The notes under the pieces are model-generated. The model worked only from the letters and a program-made list of their open reading frames with translations, was not told the origin of the DNA and did not search any database. Positions 60,341 through 64,000 of a stretch of 64,000 nt of DNA are shown here, piece after piece. This stretch comes from Pseudomonadota bacterium. Lineage in GTDB: Bacteria; Pseudomonadota; Alphaproteobacteria; Rhizobiales; Beijerinckiaceae. The stretch covers positions 1 to 64,000 of the forward strand of contig JAEWKH010000025.1 in the NCBI GenBank assembly GCA_023386155.1, given 5' to 3'. Within the stretch, counting starts at the first letter, position 1. Each line of letters opens with the position of its first letter. The position numbers and the translations under genes are program-made.

Positions 60341-61003
60341 ATGACCTGGTTTGAGGCAATCGGCTGGCTTGGAACTGTCCTTGCCGTCACTGGCAGCGCC
60401 ATGAAGACCATCATTCCGCTGCGCTGCATCGGAATCGGAGCCAACATCTGCTCCCTGGTCGTCGCCATCTCCCTCGGCAATATTCCGGGTATCGTGGCCA
60501 ACCTGATCCTGCTCCCGATCAACAGCGTGCGCCTGTATCAGATGCTGGGCCTGATCAAGCGCGTGAAGCATGCCTCCAAGAGCGACCTGTCCATGGAATG
60601 GCTCAAGCCCTTCATGACCCGCCGCAAGACGGAGACCGGGGAAGTGCTGTTCGCCAAAGGCGATGTCGCCAACTGCATGTTCTTCACGATTTCCGGGCGC
60701 TACCGCCTGAAGGAAATCGACATCGAGCTCCTGCAGGGCCAGGTCGTGGGAGAGATGGGCTTCATGTCCCCGAGCAACACCCGCACCCAGACCCTCGAAT
60801 GCGTCGAGGGAGGCGAGGTGCTCAGCATCTCCTACGACGAAGTCCGCCAGCTCTACTTCCAGAATCCTGAATTCGGCTTCTACTTCCTGCGGCTTACCAG
60901 CGAGCGCCTCTTCTCGAACATGGAAAAGATGGAAGAGGAGATCACCCGCCTTCGCGCCGCCCTGCCGCAGATGGAGACGGTCCAGAAGGCCGCCTCAGCT
61001 TAG
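60341..61003 (+). CDS. Membrane-anchored cyclic-nucleotide-binding-domain protein
   Basis: The protein has 220 aa. Two or three hydrophobic helices in the first 70 residues (FEAIGWLGTVLAVTGSAMKTI, CSLVVAISLGNIPGIVANLILLPINSV) resemble a small SemiSWEET- or Popeye-like membrane part. A cNMP-type beta-barrel follows (GEVLFAKGDVANCMFFTISGRYRL, LLQGQVVGEMGFMSPSNTRTQTLECVEGGEVLSIS) and a C-terminal coiled-coil helix. There is no DNA-binding domain, so it is not a Crp regulator. It may sense a nucleotide at the inner membrane. Confidence 0.8.
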   Translation: MTWFEAIGWLGTVLAVTGSAMKTIIPLRCIGIGANICSLVVAISLGNIPGIVANLILLPINSVRLYQMLGLIKRVKHASKSDLSMEWLKPFMTRRKTETGEVLFAKGDVANCMFFTISGRYRLKEIDIELLQGQVVGEMGFMSPSNTRTQTLECVEGGEVLSISYDEVRQLYFQNPEFGFYFLRLTSERLFSNMEKMEEEITRLRAALPQMETVQKAASA

Positions 61004-61025
61004 AATCGATATAAGGCGCACCTAG

Positions 61026-61041
61026 TTTAGAATTCTTATAA
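61026..61041. promoter_or_regulatory. A+T-rich palindrome upstream of iron transporter (possible Irr/Fur-type site)
   Basis: TTTAGAATTCTTATAA contains AGAATTCT at its centre and resembles the TTTAGAA-N-TTCTAAA form of the iron control element bound by Irr in Rhizobiales, with mismatches in the right half. It lies 110 bases before the ferric-iron binding-protein gene. Confidence 0.35.
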
Positions 61042-61150
61042 GTTATTGAAATTACTGGATTTTCAGTTGACCTGACTCCCCGATCATGGTTCTTGCGGCG
61101 TTAGCGCGTCGGGACATGATTTTGTCCCGGCACGATTGCTGGAGGAATTC

Positions 61151-62191
61151 ATGACGGTGAACTTTTCGTTTGCGCGTGGGCTGCTCGTTGGCGCCGCGGC
61201 TTTCGGCACCCTGGCAGGAACGGGCCTCTCGGCCTCCGCCGAGGAAGTGCTGAACATCTACACCACCCGCGAGCCGGGTCTGATCAAGCCCGTCCTCGAC
61301 GAGTTCACCAAGGAGACCGGCGTCAAGATCAACACGATCTTCATCGCCAACGGCCTCGAAGAGCGCATCCGCACCGAGGGCGAGAACAGCCCGGCCGACC
61401 TGATCATCACCGTCGATATCGGCCGTCTCGCCGCCGCCAAGGATTACGGCGTGACGCAGCCCGTGAAGTCAGAGGCTCTCGAGAAGGTCATTCCTGCCGC
61501 CTACCGCGATCCGGAAGGCCACTGGTTCGGCATCGCCCTGCGCGGACGCGTCGTCTACGCCTCCAAGGAGCGCGTGAAGCAGGACAAGATCACCTACGAG
61601 GAGCTCGCCGATCCCAAGTGGAAGGGCAAGGTCTGCATCCGCTCGGGCCAGCATCTCTACAACATCAGCCTGATTGCCGCCATGATCGCCCACAAGGGCG
61701 AGGCGAAGGCCGAGGAGTGGCTGAAGGGGGTGAAGGCCAACCTCGCCAAGAAGCCCTCGGGCGGCGACCGTGAGCAGGCCAAGGACATCCTGGCCGGCGT
61801 CTGCGACATCGCCGTCGGCAACACCTACTATGTCTCGCTCATGCTCAACGGCAAGGACGCCGAGCAGAAGAAGTGGGGCGAGGCGATCAATGTGATCCTG
61901 CCGACCTTCGAGGGCGGCGGCACCCATGTGAACGTTTCGGGCCTCGCGCTGGCGAAGCACGCGCCCAACAAGGCCAATGCCGTGAAGTTCATGGAATACA
62001 TGGTCTCGGATGCGTCCCAGCAGATCCACGCCGAAGCCAACTCCGAGTACCCGATCAAGGCCGGCATCAAGATCCACCCGACGATCGCATCCTTCGGCGA
62101 GCTCAAGGCCGACAACGTGCCGATCGCCGAGATCGCCAAGCTGCGCAAGAAGGCCAGCGAGCTGGTCGACAAGGTTGGCTTCGACCAGTAA
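61151..62191 (+). CDS. Ferric-iron ABC transporter substrate-binding protein
   Basis: The protein has 346 aa from ATG 61151 behind GGAGGA. A signal peptide (FARGLLVGAAAFGTLAGTGLSASA) precedes the FbpA/FutA-type fold: EVLNIYTTREPGLIKPVLDEFTKETGVKIN, DLIITVDIGRLAAAKDYGV, GVCDIAVGNTYYVSLML with the paired tyrosines that bind Fe(III), and EANSEYPIKAGI. It delivers iron to the permease encoded next. Confidence 0.93.
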   Translation: MTVNFSFARGLLVGAAAFGTLAGTGLSASAEEVLNIYTTREPGLIKPVLDEFTKETGVKINTIFIANGLEERIRTEGENSPADLIITVDIGRLAAAKDYGVTQPVKSEALEKVIPAAYRDPEGHWFGIALRGRVVYASKERVKQDKITYEELADPKWKGKVCIRSGQHLYNISLIAAMIAHKGEAKAEEWLKGVKANLAKKPSGGDREQAKDILAGVCDIAVGNTYYVSLMLNGKDAEQKKWGEAINVILPTFEGGGTHVNVSGLALAKHAPNKANAVKFMEYMVSDASQQIHAEANSEYPIKAGIKIHPTIASFGELKADNVPIAEIAKLRKKASELVDKVGFDQ

Positions 62192-62194
62192 GAC

Positions 62195-64000
62195 ATGGGG
62201 CAGCCCTTCCAGCTGCCTCCTGCCGCTTTCAAGAGGCGCCGCCGGCGACGGTGGCGCCATTTCCATTCGATCGTGATCGCAAAAACGCAGACCGCATTCC
62301 GCCTCCCGTCCCGGAAAAAGGCCAGGCGCCTCCCCTGGTGGCTCTCGGTCGCCGTGGCCGCGATCGGGCTGCTCGTTCTGCTGCCCCTTGCCGCGCTGAT
62401 CCGGATCGCCGCAGAAGGCGATGCGGAGATCTGGCCGCACCTCATCGCGAACGTCCTGCCGGCGAGCACCGTCGACACCCTGGCCCTGCTGGGCGGGATC
62501 GGCATCGTGGCGGGATCGATGGGCATCACGACGGCCTGGCTCGTCACGGCTCATCGCTTCCCGGGACGGAACATCCTGGTGTGGCTCCTGCCGCTGCCGC
62601 TCGCCGTGCCGACCTACATCACCGCCTATATCTACGTGGAAGTCTTCGACTCCGCCGGCCTCGTGCAGATGGCCCTGCGCGACCTCATGGGCTGGACGTC
62701 GCGGGCCGATTACTGGTTCCCGGAGATCCGCTCGCTTCCAGGCTGCATCCTCGTGATGTCCGCGGTGCTCTACCCCTACATCTACATCGCCGCGCGGGCG
62801 ATGTTCCTGACGCAGAGCGCCAGCATGCTCGAGGTGGCCCGCACCCTCGGGGCCAGCCGCATCAAGCTCTTTCGCATCATCGCCCTTCCCCTCGCCCGCC
62901 CGGCCCTCGCGGTCGGCGTGTCCCTCGCCCTTCTCGAAGCGCTGAACGACATCGGCGCGAGCGAGTATCTCGGCGTGCGCACGCTCACGGTCTCCGTCTA
63001 CAACACCTGGCTCAACCGGGGCAGCCTGCCGGGCGCAGCGCAGATCGCCTGCGTCATGCTCGCCTTCGTGATGGGCCTGATCCTGCTCGAGCGCTACGGC
63101 CGCCGGGACCGGCGCTATGCCGCCTCGCCCAAGCGGCATCGCACCGTGCATCCCGTTCCGCTTTTCGGCATCCGCGGCTGGATTGCGACCCTCCTCAGCA
63201 CGATCCCGGTCGTTATGGGCTTCATCCTGCCGACCGCCTTCCTGCTGCGCGAGACGTTCCGCGGCAACCTCTTCAGTCAGTTCGATGCCGATTTCCTCGC
63301 CCATTTCATGACGACCGTCGGCCTTTCGGTCGTGGCGACCGGCATCATCCTGCTTCTCGCCGCCGTGCTGGTCTCGGCGGCCCGCCTGTCCAAAACCTCG
63401 CTGACCCGGGGAGCGCTCTTCACGGCCGGCCTGGGATACGCGGTTCCCGGCACCGTGCTGGCACTGGGGCTGATGACGCCGCTCGTCGGGATCGACAACC
63501 TCATCGGCACCCTCTGGCGCAGCCTCACCGGGGAGCGCATCGGCCTCCTGCTCATGGGTGCGGCCGGCGGCATCGTCATCGCCTACGTGATCCGCTTCCT
63601 GTCGATTGCGACCGGTTCGCTCTCGGCCGGGCTCGACCGGGTGTCCCCGAGCCTCGAGGACGCGGCGCGCACCCTCGGCGCATCGCGGCGGGAGATGGTG
63701 TGGGAGATCCAGATTCCGCTCATGCGCCCGGCCCTGGCCAGCGCCGCCCTGCTGATCTTCGTCGACTGCATCAAGGAACTGCCGGCGACCCTGCTGCTGC
63801 GGCCGCTCAACACGGAAACGCTCTCGACCCTCGTCTACACCTATGCCTCGCGGGGCCGCTTCGAGGACGGATCCCTCGCCGCCCTCGTGATCGTCCTCGT
63901 CGGGCTCTTACCCGTGATCCAGCTCGTGCGCAGCGCCGAGGCCCGGCCGAGAGCGGCGGAGAGCCAGGACATCGCGGCAACGGATTCTCCGGACCTGGAC
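62195..64000 (+). CDS. Ferric-iron ABC transporter permease (partial, runs off window)
   Basis: ATG 62195 lies three bases after the binding-protein stop. The frame stays open to the window end (602 codons seen). After a basic cytoplasmic head, two fused binding-protein-dependent permease domains appear, each with an EAA loop: TLGASRIKLFRIIALPLARPALAVG and TLGASRREMVWEIQIPLMRPALASA. This double arrangement is that of FbpB/SfuB. The matching ATPase should lie beyond the right edge. Confidence 0.93.
   Translation, partial: MGQPFQLPPAAFKRRRRRRWRHFHSIVIAKTQTAFRLPSRKKARRLPWWLSVAVAAIGLLVLLPLAALIRIAAEGDAEIWPHLIANVLPASTVDTLALLGGIGIVAGSMGITTAWLVTAHRFPGRNILVWLLPLPLAVPTYITAYIYVEVFDSAGLVQMALRDLMGWTSRADYWFPEIRSLPGCILVMSAVLYPYIYIAARAMFLTQSASMLEVARTLGASRIKLFRIIALPLARPALAVGVSLALLEALNDIGASEYLGVRTLTVSVYNTWLNRGSLPGAAQIACVMLAFVMGLILLERYGRRDRRYAASPKRHRTVHPVPLFGIRGWIATLLSTIPVVMGFILPTAFLLRETFRGNLFSQFDADFLAHFMTTVGLSVVATGIILLLAAVLVSAARLSKTSLTRGALFTAGLGYAVPGTVLALGLMTPLVGIDNLIGTLWRSLTGERIGLLLMGAAGGIVIAYVIRFLSIATGSLSAGLDRVSPSLEDAARTLGASRREMVWEIQIPLMRPALASAALLIFVDCIKELPATLLLRPLNTETLSTLVYTYASRGRFEDGSLAALVIVLVGLLPVIQLVRSAEARPRAAESQDIAATDSPDLD

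Noticed and set aside
61469..63304. 611-codon minus-strand frame
   Set aside because: Antisense to the iron-binding protein and permease genes, which have clear signatures.
1..64000. CRISPR array
   Set aside because: No regularly spaced direct repeats with unique spacers were seen; the repeats present are dispersed palindromes.

Overview
The window looks like part of the chromosome of a hyphomicrobial (Rhizobiales) alphaproteobacterium, probably Microvirga or another member of the Methylobacteriaceae. That is inferred from the aerobic cobalamin pathway in the rhizobial style (cbiD in place of cobF), a DUF6894-like small protein, Rhizobiales-type palindromic repeats and the high G+C of the coding DNA. 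No similarity search was possible. Every family name below rests on motifs, length and gene order read from the sequence.

Bases 1-21.7 kb are an accessory (defence) island. It begins with an IS630-type transposase fragment, an unknown gene, an AlpA/excisionase-like HTH gene and a RepA-like ATPase. A tightly packed block follows (2.86-13.70 kb): a DNA cytosine-5 methyltransferase, a P-loop ATPase resembling DptF/DndF, an 82-aa protein with a TTG start, a 502-aa protein in the DptG position, an 1819-aa protein resembling DptH/DndH with both a PD-(D/E)XK-like motif and a HerA/FtsK-like ATPase, and a Vsr endonuclease. I see no phosphorothioation genes (dndA-E), so the block reads as Dnd-type restriction machinery tied to 5-methylcytosine. 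Next come an HNH-ATPase fusion and a second HNH protein (Septu/PtuAB-like), and, convergent to them, a 1440-aa GHKL-ATPase/DUF3883 protein. A 57-nt 3' fragment of a tRNA-Ser(CGA) gene at 21.68 kb is a probable integration scar, and an intact tRNA-Gln(CTG) follows.

Bases 22-26 kb hold small lineage-specific genes: an RTX-like calcium-binding protein, a Crp/Fnr regulator and several short hypothetical genes, interspersed with dispersed palindromic repeats. A candidate small RNA lies just before the cobalamin cluster.

Bases 26.3-46.65 kb are a large aerobic cobalamin cluster: cobC, cbiB, cobQ, cobO, cbtB, cbtA, a DUF1636 gene, cobW, cobN, cobG, cobH, cobI, cobJ, cobK, cobL, cobE, cobM, cbiD, cobA and cobB. 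A cobalamin riboswitch precedes cbtBA and probably governs the co-directional run to cobJ. A translated REP-like palindrome lies inside cobN, and the last residues of cobQ are encoded by another repeat.

Bases 47-56.5 kb encode a branched-chain-type ABC transporter (livG, livH, livM, a binding protein, livF) flanked by two AMP-forming acyl-CoA ligase genes, with a DUF805 gene between. This suggests uptake and CoA activation of an organic acid. Bases 57-64 kb hold an outer-membrane beta-barrel gene, an HTH gene, a pentapeptide-repeat protein, a small lipoprotein, a membrane cyclic-nucleotide-binding protein, and a ferric-iron ABC transporter (binding protein plus a permease that runs off the window).
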